Assembly (NCBI RefSeq): GCF_022458985.1
Contig: NC_061770.1
Span: 39,289,599-39,353,598 of the forward strand
Source: Mugil cephalus
Taxonomy: Eukaryota; Chordata; Actinopteri; Mugiliformes; Mugilidae
DNA: 64,000 nucleotides
Direction of reading: 5' to 3'
Notes under the pieces: model-generated
Databases searched by the model: none
What the model saw: the letters and a program-made list of their open reading frames with translations, nothing else
What the model was told of the DNA's origin: nothing
Translations under genes and position numbers: made by a program
Shown here: positions 11,314-21,603 of the stretch, piece by piece
Numbering within the stretch: position 1 is the stretch's first letter
Layout: each line of letters opens with the position of its first letter

Positions 11314-12240
11314 ATTATTTTCAGAGCAGAATATTAAGGATAAGGGTTAAGGATACCAAAAACACATCTATGAATTTGTTATTATTGCAAAAAATGTAAA
11401 CTGCTTTTCTGTTTAGATGCTGTTCTACCTCACACCCATAGTCCAGGTCATACATTATCACAGTACTCTGACAATGAGTGAACTTCAGACTTCCAAATGT
11501 AGTAGTTTGGTACAAAGCCTGGGATATCTGACTCTCCCAGGTCCAAACAAGTTACCTCCAGATACATCCATAATAAAATAGGTGGAGCAAGTGCACATTC
11601 TGGCATCTGAACAGAACTTGTGCAGCAACTGATGGCATCCACCAACAACACTTATTGCCTATTGTGTTTCAGCATTTGTAAAGAGAAACAACACTGTCAC
11701 CACCAGGTCAAATTAGGAAATTAATCAGCTACACAGGATGTTTACCTTTTACGGTTTCTGATGCTGTGGGTTCCAAACCCAGGCCTGAGGTCTCTTTAAC
11801 TTGAAGGTTGCAAACATCAGTGTCAATGCAGCAGAGTGTGTCTAAGTCAGTGTGGGGTTAAGGACCCCAAACTGGTGGAAAGATTAAGTAAGGATCCCCT
11901 ACCTTCTAGTGTTCTATATTAAACTCTGTCCAGTGCAAATTATAAATATCCATTATTATTGTTGTTCGGCATTCAATATCAAGCTATTGAAATAATACAC
12001 AGGTTATTCATTTTTTTTTTCATTTTTTTTGTTCAAGTGATAAAATGATTCATTTTGACCTCAGTAGTTGGTTGATGGGAACGAGCTCCCATCAACCAAG
12101 CATCATCTTATCACGTTTTATGAAAACATTTATTTTCAAACTTGCACCACAAATATTACAACATGCATCAGTAAGGCACAATGTATATATGTAGTGTTAG
12201 CACCACTTTAGCACGCTAGCTAGCAACTCCGATCCACATT
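11314..12240. other. Intergenic, end of the left duplicate
   Basis: No gene is seen. About 11,640-11,850 is repeated at 19,115-19,310 and marks the end of the left duplicate. AT-rich sequence of unknown origin fills 11,900-12,230. Confidence 0.45.
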
Positions 12241-14188
12241 CTGACAGGTTTCAGGGTTAGTCTCTCCCAAGGGCAATATACCTGGCATCACAACCACCTG
12301 CTGAAAGGCTTAGCAGCTGCCATTGAGGACAAATAGGTAGAAATAAATTCGTTAACTGCTAGAAGAGAAATTAGGTATATTATGTTTGTAGGGGAGGGAG
12401 AAAAGGCCAGAGGCCAGTCAGACATAGCGCAGTGCAGCTAAGGTCGACTTAAACGAACAGCTGATTGTCCCAGCGCAGATAGTGAGCACCTGACTGACAC
12501 TGGACCTGCTGTTGTGGTTGGAAGTATAGAAAGTAGTGTATTTTGTTGAGCTTACTGTCCCGTGGGAAGACAGAGTTAATGAGGCTAATGAGTACAAGTA
12601 CAAGAGAGCTAGGCATGCAGAGATGGCAGCAGGAGCTGAGCAGTGTGGGTGGAGCACCTATGTGTCACCGGTGGAGATGGATTGCCATGGATTTAGGCTG
12701 AAATCCACCATTGTCCTCCTGTGCTAGCTGGGCATTTGCGGGAGAGAACAGAGGATCACAATAAACAACATGTTCCTGGCAGCAGAGCGAGCAAGTGAGT
12801 GGCTGTGACTGAGGAGGAAACACACTAGCTGGGGAGGATGTTAAAGGTAAGGCTAGCTGAGTAGTTTTTAGTAGTTGTAGTAGGGCTAAGCTAATCACTC
12901 TGTTGAAAGCCACATGGTTGCGTGGTGGCTACGTGTAAGGGATGTGACTCCAGGACACTGGAACTCACTGTTAAACCTTCTTGAGGTGTCATGGGCCTAA
13001 CCTAACATCTGTGAAGAGAGGTGCCCACTTGAAAAAAGCTAGTTAGCTAGTTTAAACTACCTGGTATCTCCTTGTTGGTTGCTAGTTGGTAGCTGACCGC
13101 CAGTCTGCTTGTCGGCTTTCCTTTTTTTTGTTTTCTTTTTGTAATTGGACTGGGCTTCTAGATGTGTTTTGTCCTCAATCTTGTGAAGTGCTGGCTGACA
13201 TGTAGCTGAATATGCCATCCCTTCTTACCTACTACCTGCTGCTGTTGGCTAGGGTAGTTAGCTGGTAGCTGACCGCCAGACTGCTGCTCGTTTTTTTAGT
13301 TGGACTGGGCTTCTAAATGTGTTTTGCCTCAGATACTAAAATAAAATTATTCTATTTAATATGTCTGTACTTGGTGTTTTGATAGGATAAGGAGTAAAAT
13401 ATGACAGTTATTTTGGCACAAATAAAGGCATCAAGAAATGAGATGGCATTTCCAAAAAAACTTACAAACATGAAAATCTTGATGAGCATCAACTGTACAG
13501 TATATGCCACAGTTTGATCTTAACCATCAAATGCATGTGTAGTGTTTTTGTCCTCCACACTCTCATGCTCCTCCTACCAACTTCCCATTCTCCCAGAAGA
13601 CTACATCCAGAAATCTAACCTGTCAATTGGACCCCCCTCCCCTCTCTGGTCCCCCTTATTTCTGCCATGATCCACTCCTCTTTAACCACTGGAACTGTCC
13701 CTCCATTCTTCAAAACCACTGCCATTACCCAAATTTTTGAAAGAAATTGTCATATATGTATGTGAAAGTTTTAAAATGCATCAAAGTGACGGACACATTA
13801 CTTAAAATAAGTGAAATGGTTCTATAGATGCTAGGTCCACTAGCACCACCACTACACCACCAAGTACTTTTTGAAATGTTACATTTATGGTTTAATGGTA
13901 ATCTATTCATATTCCTCAAATAAGGTTCAATATATTACAGACACAAATACCATTAAAATTCTGCGTACTTTGAGCTGAATCTCTGGGGTAACCACAACTC
14001 CATTTCCTCTGCGTTCAGTCTATATCGAGTGGAAAGTTTCTGTCAATTTCAAAATAATAAATCTTGTGTTGAGTTGTAACAAGTAAAATGATACATTCAT
14101 GATGCTAATGATTTTGTATTTCTCATACTTATAATACCAGGGCTCAAAAGTTATTTTTGATAAACAATCTTAATTTTCTCTTTTTCTT

Positions 14189-14258
14189 TTTGGTAACAAT
14201 AAGGTCTCGTCACATCTGCGTGGATCGGAGTGAAACCTGGGTTGTGGGCATCATGAAA
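14189..14258 (+). pseudogene. CC chemokine relic, exon 3 only
   Basis: Only exon 3 remains, reading TIRSRHICVDRSETWVVGIMK, after which the final HLDEGSF codons are deleted and the frame enters former 3' UTR. The upstream promoter piece (GGAAAGTTTC at 14,031-14,040) is fused to intron 2 sequence, so exons 1 and 2 are gone. The acceptor AG is also lost (CTTTTTGG in place of TTTCAGTTTGG). It is the positional partner of the relic at 6568 but carries a larger deletion. Confidence 0.85.
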
Positions 14259-14439
14259 CCTGCTGCCTGCCTCTCCATGATGACGCCTTTACTTCTTCAT
14301 TAAACTATTTACTATTTAAATGCAACCAAGCATGAGTTTGTTCATTAACCTACAGCTCTGTTTTTTTTTTTGTTTTTTTTGTTCTTTTTGCTTTCAGTCA
14401 TTTTGAGCCTGAACTGACTCACTGACAAAGGTTTTTTGT

Positions 14440-15960
14440 GTGTGTAATGTTTCGTGGTTGCTTTGTAATATTCTCCCTCATAAACCTCATGCAAATACAA
14501 TATAATCTGAGTGGTGTGAAAACTCTGACTCGTCTCTTCTTGATTCCTTGGAAGGTAGAAGATATTCTAGTTAGTTTTTGGTTTGTCTTCCTCAGGCACG
14601 ATCTAAAATATACAGTCTTACAATTTGGTGCTATTGACAAGAAAGATCATTTTTCATTTGAACGCAATTCCTCTGATTTCTTATTGATGTGTGACTGAAT
14701 TTTGCAGTTGGACAAACAGATTCATATAAATGTGAACACATTTACTGCAGATACACTCCGCTCTTTACTCAGCAATTATTATTAGAGAATCACAGTCTAC
14801 ATCCAGAAATCCAAGCCATCCACCTGTCAACTGGACCCCACCTCAACTGTTACGCAGATGACACCCAGCTCTACCTCACCACTAAACCCTCGTCCACTCT
14901 CCCGCCCAGCTTTTCTCTCTCTATTGACTTTGCTACTAAATATTCCACAGTCATTTGTCAGTGGTTTTATTATAAAGTGGAAGCAATTGGGAATGACAGC
15001 AACTTAACCATAACTTGTCAGGCCATGTAAAATGACAACATTCTGCAGAGTCAAACGCTACAGACAAACCTCCAAACTTCACGTGTCTGACTACTAGTTG
15101 GCTGCAATCACTCATTTTTGTGCTCCTCACCTCTTCATGTCTTCTAGGAGGCATCTGTGTTGTTGTTGTCACGTAATCAGCGATAGTCGACTTCCTGCTT
15201 AAAGTGTCAAGCACAGCAGTAAAGTCGACTAGTAGGTCCAACCCCTAGTGTGAGCTGAAGAAGGCCCAGTAGGGTCGACACTTTCATGCTCATAGTTGGA
15301 TTTTTTGGCTTTTTGTGGTTGCTTTATATATAAATGTTCCAGATGTGTCTCAGGTATTAGGCTGCAGAGATTTATATAGACAAAGTAGTGCCGTACCTGG
15401 TGTACACTACAGCTACAACGTATACCATCTTTACCAGCAGTGGGTGCGGCCAGTATTTCCATTCCTGTAAAGCACTTAACCTCAATTAATGTCTCAAACC
15501 CAAATGTTTGGCCCGTGTCATAATATGTGAAAGTTTTTAAATGCATTAAACTGAGGGACACATTACTTAAAATGACTGAAATGATCTGACAGTAGAACAG
15601 AATTTAATTTGCAGAGATTTCTTAAAACGCATAAAAGTATCGAGCCTTGAAGGATCCACAGTCATCTCAGAATGATTTAGACTGAAAACAAGTAGTACTG
15701 TGTTTGTATTGATTCAAGGAAAATATTAAAAATATTGTTGTCCTATAATTTAGGAAAGTGTCATTAAATTTACCAAAATATGTTGTATCTTTAAATCAGT
15801 ACAGCTGTACTTAAACCAAGGATTTTTTTATATCTTAAATATAGCCTCCAGTACTATGGTAATATTCCTCAAATAAGGATAAATATATTACAGAGAAAAA
15901 TACCATTAAAGATCTGAAATCCCAGCAAGAACTAAAGAACTAATAAAAATGTCCTTTGAT
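14440..15960 (+). repeat. Duplicate of 7,260-8,990 with LINE-2, Tc1-like and hAT-like pieces
   Basis: Order and orientation match the left copy: chemokine 3' flank (14,440-14,700), LINE-2-like YADD piece (14,795-14,940), shortened Tc1-like remnant (14,940-15,090), hAT-like end (15,120-15,248). No host gene is seen. Confidence 0.65.
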
Positions 15961-15979
15961 GTAATGAATTGTGCTTTGA

Positions 15980-16164
15980 GCTGCATATTTGGGCTAACCA
16001 CAACTACATTTCCTCTGCATTCACTCTAGCCGAGTGGAAAGTTCCTGTCAACTCCCCCCCCTTTTGATCTTAATAAGTCCAACACCTCACCACCTTTGGT
16101 TTAGAAGTCATTTCACTGTGTAACCGTGGTGTTTATCTCCATCATCGAAGAATATCCAGTCGTC
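15980..16164 (+). promoter_or_regulatory. 5' flank of chemokine gene 5 with perfect kappaB-type site
   Basis: At 16,036-16,045 the motif is GGAAAGTTCC, an exact match to GGRRNNYYCC, where sister genes have GGAAAGTTTC. The conserved 5' UTR-like block follows from about 16,090. Confidence 0.5.
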
Positions 16165-16622
16165 ATGAGGACCATTCACATCCTTCTGCTCTGCATCCTG
16201 GGAGCTGCACTGTTTTCTCCAGTGCTCTGCAACAGTAAGATTCTCTGACATTATTTTGTCAATCAGAGGTGCCACAGATGGAGATGCACCGATATATAAT
16301 ATTTAATGTTCCTTTGTTCAGATGCATTCGGTCCTACCAATTGCTGCTTCAATTACCACACAAGAAGAATACAGAAGAGCTTGATCACCTCATATTACAG
16401 GGCTGATGAACGTTGCGCCATGCCTGCAACCATGTAAGTTGTAAAAGCTGTGATTAATTATCTGGAGGCGTTTCTAGTCTGCTCAGAATCAGTCATTGCC
16501 TATTGTTTTTTTTTTTTGTTTGTTTCAGTTTGGTGACACAAAAGTCTCGTTACATCTGTGTGAATCCGACTGATCCCTGGGTTGTGAAGATCATGAACGA
16601 ACTGGACAACAAGTCCCTTTAA
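16165..16622 (+). CDS. CC chemokine gene 5, three exons, 91 aa
   Basis: Exons are 16165-16234, 16322-16433 and 16529-16622. The signal peptide is MRTIHILLLCILGAALFSPV. The mature domain reads TNCCFNYHTRRIQKS, then ITSYYRADERCAMPATILVT, then YICVNPTDPWVVKIMNEL, and ends DNKSL. All four cysteines are kept, but the proline after the third cysteine is replaced (RCAMP rather than RCPKT), and Y-to-H, R-to-Q and D-to-S changes fall in the basic region. It is the diverged duplicate of gene 3. A polyadenylation signal AATAAA lies at 16,874-16,879. Confidence 0.93.
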
Positions 16623-17769
16623 ACCTGACGCCTGCTTCTCTGTGACGACGCCTTCATGGTGCATAAGCCAACCATTTGCTATTTACAATACTTAAAATGC
16701 ATTGAAGCCTGAGTTTGTTCATTAACCTGCAGCTCTGTTAGAAGTCATTAGAGTTGTTTTTTTTTTTGTTTGTTTTTTTTTGCTTTCAGTCATTTTGAGT
16801 CTGAACTGACTCACTGAGAAAAAAGTCCAATTCTTGGATGCTTTGTAATATCCTACTTTATAAACCATGTGCGAATAAAATTGTGAGCAGTGTGAAAACT
16901 TTGCCTCGTCTCTTCTTGACTTCAAAGATCTTCTTTTGAGTGTTTAGTTTGTGTACCAGTCTTCCCCAAACACAGCCTAAAATAATATATATTTTACTTT
17001 TTTTAAAAAATGTTTCTCCAAAGTACTAACTGACAGAAAATCAATGAATAAAAATATGAAATCATAGTGGGCAGTTTATAATGTGTTATTTAAATTCGAC
17101 GCTGTGCTGATGATGTACACCTGTATTTCTCTGTTTACGCCAGTCATTTTTAGTTTCATTTACTTCCATATTTGTAGTCACCTTGAAGCCCGACCAATTT
17201 CCCCTACTGACAAATTTATTTGTGGTGGAAAGTTGATCTGGAGTGTGCTGGGCAGTTTGCCGGTTCAGGCATTTGTTGAGAAGGTTTCACACTATGTTGC
17301 TCTGTCGGTTTACACATTATATTCAGAAGGTAGTTTTTTCTGCAGGCATGTTCCTCTTGTGTCTAAAAGAAGTCCTAGTGATGCTACACTTCTGTGTCTT
17401 ACTTTGGCCTTGACATGTCATGTCAGACATGAAAACACAGGACTGTGTAAATCAGAATAGCTTGTCTAATAGTTGTACTGAGTATCTATTTACCATTGGA
17501 TTATCTTCCAGGTGAGATACTTTGGTGACCCCAAATTATTTTTACTGTCTTATACATGAACAATGAAAAGGACTTTGTGTAACACGAGGAAGATCCACCT
17601 GAAGTTTAGGATGAAACTAAAATTGTTCTATATACTCAATGTGTACCTGTTTTTTCAACCTTCTCAGTAAGGAGTAAAATATGAAAAGACTTTGACATAA
17701 AGGTCATGAAGAAGTGAGGTGGCCATTCCAAAAATAACTTTAAAAGCGATCCAGAAGGTGTTAAAGAAA

Positions 17770-17900
17770 GGAAGCTGGACTAGAATTTCTTGAAGATGTT
17801 TCGTCGCTCATCTGAGTAGCTTCTTCAGTTCTGAGAGACTGGTGGGAAGTTGAGGTTTAAATATGAAACGTCTTTTGGATAACCATGACCTGGATGACTG
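17770..17900 (-). mobile_element. Penelope-like element end fragment, second copy
   Basis: This carries the same TTCTTGAAGATGTTTCGTCG and CATCTGAGTAGCTTCTTCAG segments as 3375-3428, read on the + strand, and extends further to GACCTGGATGACTGAGAACC. It is probably the end of a Penelope-like element. Confidence 0.4.
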
Positions 17901-18059
17901 AGAACCCTCACAACCTTAAAAGCATTAACACCGATGCTTAAATCTCGTACAAAAAAACAGCAACACAATACTTCAAAGAAATGTAAATATGACTAACATG
18001 TTTCAACAATATACAGCACACAGTATATTCTGCCCTACGCTGCAGACACCTAATGAGTC

Positions 18060-20225
18060 TAAGTGAAGACTCATTAAGTGAAGACTCATTAAGTCTAAGT
18101 GAAGGTCCTTTCACAGGCTACCTGTGTTACGGACAAGGTCAGCAAGAACTTGTATGCTGGACCAATAACATGGTCCAGCAGGCATCGTTTTGGGGGGGTG
18201 CCTGAATAAATTGGTCAACTTGAGGCATTTGGCCGTGTCATCGTCCAGCGCCTTTCTTTTTTTCTACTTCTCACTCTCGGCACCACCTTTTTTTTTTTCT
18301 TTTCTTTTTTACCTGGGTTGGGGACCATCATCTAATTGTCGAAGCCATCACACAGACACACACACACACACACACACCTTCCACACGCTGTTTGTGTGGT
18401 TGATTGACTGTTGGGGCGGGTCTTAATCGAAACAAACAAATCGTCTTGGCCTCTTCACATGCTACTGGCCTGGGTGACCTCTGATTGGCCTGGCCTGCCT
18501 CTCTGACTTAGAAAAAAAAGACACATAGACACGATGCCATCACTGGCTGACTGGCAGCCTGTTAAAAAAAAAGAAAAAGAAAGAGAGAGGGAGACGCAGG
18601 CCAATCATAGGCCGGCGCTTCGGGAATACTCACGGTTCTCCCTATTGCCAGTCCGGGCCTGTCAAAAAGTGGCAGGAACTCAGGCCTGAGCGAGGGTTTG
18701 AATTTCAGCGTAAGTTCTTGATGGCAAGACAAAGCTCACCTTTTTTCTGCGGCCTGGTCGAAAGAGATTGTGTCTGCTCGGTTCATGCTGGTCGTGTTGT
18801 TCTGTCAGAGTGGATTGAGGATCTGAATGCAGGACAAAAAGAGGTGATAAGTTTACAAACCAAAAAGGAATTCATGAGCAAGAAACTCAACTAAAACCAC
18901 TGCCGAGGCCAGCAAAATAAAACAGAAAACTCAAAACATGAAACAGACATACATAGTCATGACACATGGGATGTCTCCGGGTACTTTGGCTTCTGTTCTG
19001 TTTCCAAAGACATGCTCCTTAGGTTTGTTGGTTATTCTAAATTATCCATAGATATGAGTGTGAATGGTTGTCTGTTTCTCTGTGTTAGCCCTGTGATAGA
19101 ACACATGTTGCCCACTGTGTTGTATTGCAGCGTTTATAAAGTGAAACAGCACTGCCACCCCGAGGTCAAACTTGGAAATGAATGAGTTACACAGGATGTT
19201 TGCTTTTCATGGTTTCTAATGCTATGGTTTCCAAGCCCAGACCCAGGGTCACTTTAATGTGAAGGCTGCAAAATCAACATCAGTGTGAATGTAGCAGAGA
19301 GTGTCTAAGTGTTTCTTTCTAAATGACAGCAGAAAATACACAGGTAAAGAACTCACTTGCATATAAAAACATGTGATTGGAGGGGAGTTGGAGACATTTG
19401 TATCAGTGAGGGTGTAAAGCTGAATATCAGGAAAGGAGCTTTTCCTTATTTTCAACACTACTTGGATCATAGAACTACACTTCCCAGAGTGCACCAGGGT
19501 AGCAAACCAGCTGCTCATTTCATGATCAGTCACTGTCACTGATTTGAAGAGAAAGAATGGAGCTCTTCAGTCATTCCACCAAATAAACTTCAGATAGTAG
19601 AAGCTCCAAGTTCACTCATGGGTTCAGCCCAAAGACATCAATAGTCGGTGAATTTTTTTTTATTTACTTTCTTGTTGTTTGAAGTGCCGCGTTCAAGTTT
19701 CACTGCTGGGTTGGGTAAGGAACACGTGGCAGCGTTGACTTCATTGATTTTTGATGAAAGCGATATTTCATTTTGAGTTTGACAAATTAAAAGTATAAAC
19801 ACAAAAGGATAACACAAAGCTTTTGTCACAACTAAGCTACTTCCATTGTGGATCATTAAAGTCTGTCTTAGTCTAAGTCTGAGGTGGCTACATGACATCA
19901 TGTTATGTTTTGGACATTTTCCAAGACCTATAATTCTAAATCTCTGATGACACAAGTGGGCACTTTATATTTTGTGAGCTTATAGTACATACAATGATTA
20001 ATTTAATTAGCAGCTGTTATTCAACCCTAATCCATTTTAGTTCACTTCTTGTTTCTTTTCGTATTTAATTTCTTCCAACATAGAAAACAATCTGTCAGGT
20101 CTTTGGTTCATTTTACTTTATTCACGAAACTCACACATGCTCAACAGATGAAGCTTTCTCAGGGAGAAATCTGGTTTTCCAGTGACTGTAACCGCAGGAG
20201 GTTACAGCAGGGGTTGCCATTCTCA
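18060..20225. other. Intergenic between gene 5 and gene 6
   Basis: No gene is seen. A short direct repeat (GAAGACTCATTAAGTCTAAGT type) lies near 18,060-18,110, an AC microsatellite at 18,355-18,380, and a SINE-like piece at about 18,970-19,105. 19,310-20,225 is single-copy within the window and unassigned. Confidence 0.45.
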
Positions 20226-20227
20226 TC

Positions 20228-20405
20228 TCATCTCATCTTCCATATCGCTTAATCCTCACTAGGGTTGCAGGGGTTGCTGGAGCCTATCCCAGCTGTCATT
20301 GGGCAAGAGGCGAAGTACACCCTGGACAGGTCGCCAGCCTATCGCAGGGCTAACACATAGCCAAACAACCACTCACACGCACACCTAGGGGCGACAGTCC
20401 CTCAC
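20228..20405 (-). repeat. SINE-like repeat fragment
   Basis: Read on + this contains CCCAGCTGTCATTGGGC, ACACCCTGGACAGGTCGCC and GCAGGGCTAACACA, the reverse complement of the 3' part of the copy at 11,030-11,313. Confidence 0.7.
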
Positions 20406-20798
20406 TACACTGACTGTGTGACAGTTGCCAAGATTGTTTGAAGAAAGGAAAGAGGTCACAAAGTGTTTTATCTGGGGGACAAAATGATTTATAAAGAGGA
20501 ACTGGCTGTGGTTTCCTTTTCTGCTACATTGGGGCCAGTATGTCCCTCCTTATTAAGCACTGAACCTCAGTTAGTGTCTCCAAGCCAAATGTGTGGCCTC
20601 TGTATTGTCATAATATGAAAGTTTTATAATGCATTAAAGTGAGGGACACATTACTTAAAATAAGTTAAATGATGTATCAGTAGAACAGGACAATTTGACT
20701 TTTTGAGATTTTTTAAAACACATGAATGTATCGAGCCTCAAAGAACCCACTGACATCTTACATGTTTTTAGACTGTTTTAGACTGAAAACAGTAGTAC

Positions 20799-21603
20799 TG
20801 TGTTTGATTCGATACAAGGAAAACATTCAAGAATTGTTGTCTTATAATGTAGGAAAGTGTTGTTAAATTCACCACAATGTTCTGTATAGCTGCACTTAAA
20901 CCAAGTACTTTTTTAAAATTTGAAATGTAGCATCCAGTATCATTAAAATACCATTAAAGATCTGCAGTCCTAGCGAGATAAATATAAAAGAACAAATAAA
21001 AATGTCCTCTGACCTAATGAATCGTGCTTTGAGCTGCATATTTGAGCTAACCACAACTAAATTTGCTCTGTGTTCACTCTAACCGAGTGGAAAGTTTCTG
21101 TCAATTTCAGTCCATCCCCCTTGTTGTTGTTTTTTTTGTTTTGTTTTTTTCATCTTTGATCTTGTTTGTGTTTGTATCGATACAAGGAAAATATTCAAGA
21201 ATTGTTGTCTTATAATGTAGGAAAGTGTTGTTAAATTCACCACAAAGTTCTGTACAGCTGCACTTAAACCTTACCGTACTTTTTTTAAATTTGAAATGTA
21301 GCATCCAGTATCATTAAAATACCATTAAAGATCTGCAGTCCTAGCGAGAAAAATATAAAAGAACAAATAAAAATGTCCTCTGACCTAATGAATCGTGCTT
21401 TGAGCTGCATTTCTGGGCAAAACCACAACTAAATTTGCTCTGTGTTCACTCTAACCAAGTGGAAAGTTTCTGTCAATTTCAGCCCACCCCCCTTGTTTTT
21501 TTGTTTTTTTGAGAAGACTAACACCTCACCAGCTTTAGTTTAGAAGTCCTTTCACTGTGTAACCGTGGTGTTTATCTCCATCATCGAAGAATATCCAGTC
21601 GTC
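20799..21603 (+). promoter_or_regulatory. Duplicated 5' flank of the stalked chemokine gene
   Basis: About 20,799-21,125 is repeated at about 21,163-21,495, offset about 364 bases. Each copy ends with the kappaB-like motif GGAAAGTTTC (21,089-21,098 and 21,461-21,470). This gene therefore has two copies of a promoter-proximal block that its sisters carry once. The presumed 5' UTR begins near 21,530. Confidence 0.6.

Larger units (their letters stand above)
4390..11850. repeat. Tandem duplication, left copy (about 7.5 kb)
   Basis: This block matches 12,240-19,310 in order and orientation. Shared items are the LINE tail (4390-4880), a LINE-2-like piece (5690-5890), a decayed chemokine, LINE-2/Tc1/hAT-like fragments (7660-8345), a complete chemokine gene, the flank at 10,100-10,870, and the segment at 11,640-11,850. 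Spacing differs through small indels. The right copy has lost more of its relic chemokine and of its Tc1-like fragment. Confidence 0.8.
12240..19310. repeat. Tandem duplication, right copy
   Basis: This is the partner of 4,390-11,850. It starts inside the LINE tail (12,240-12,727, including VELTVPWEDRVNEANEYKYK read on +) and ends at the segment repeated from 11,850. It carries gene 5 and the relic at 14,189. A SINE-like insertion is present in both copies (11,030 and 18,970), so that insertion predates the duplication. Confidence 0.78.
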
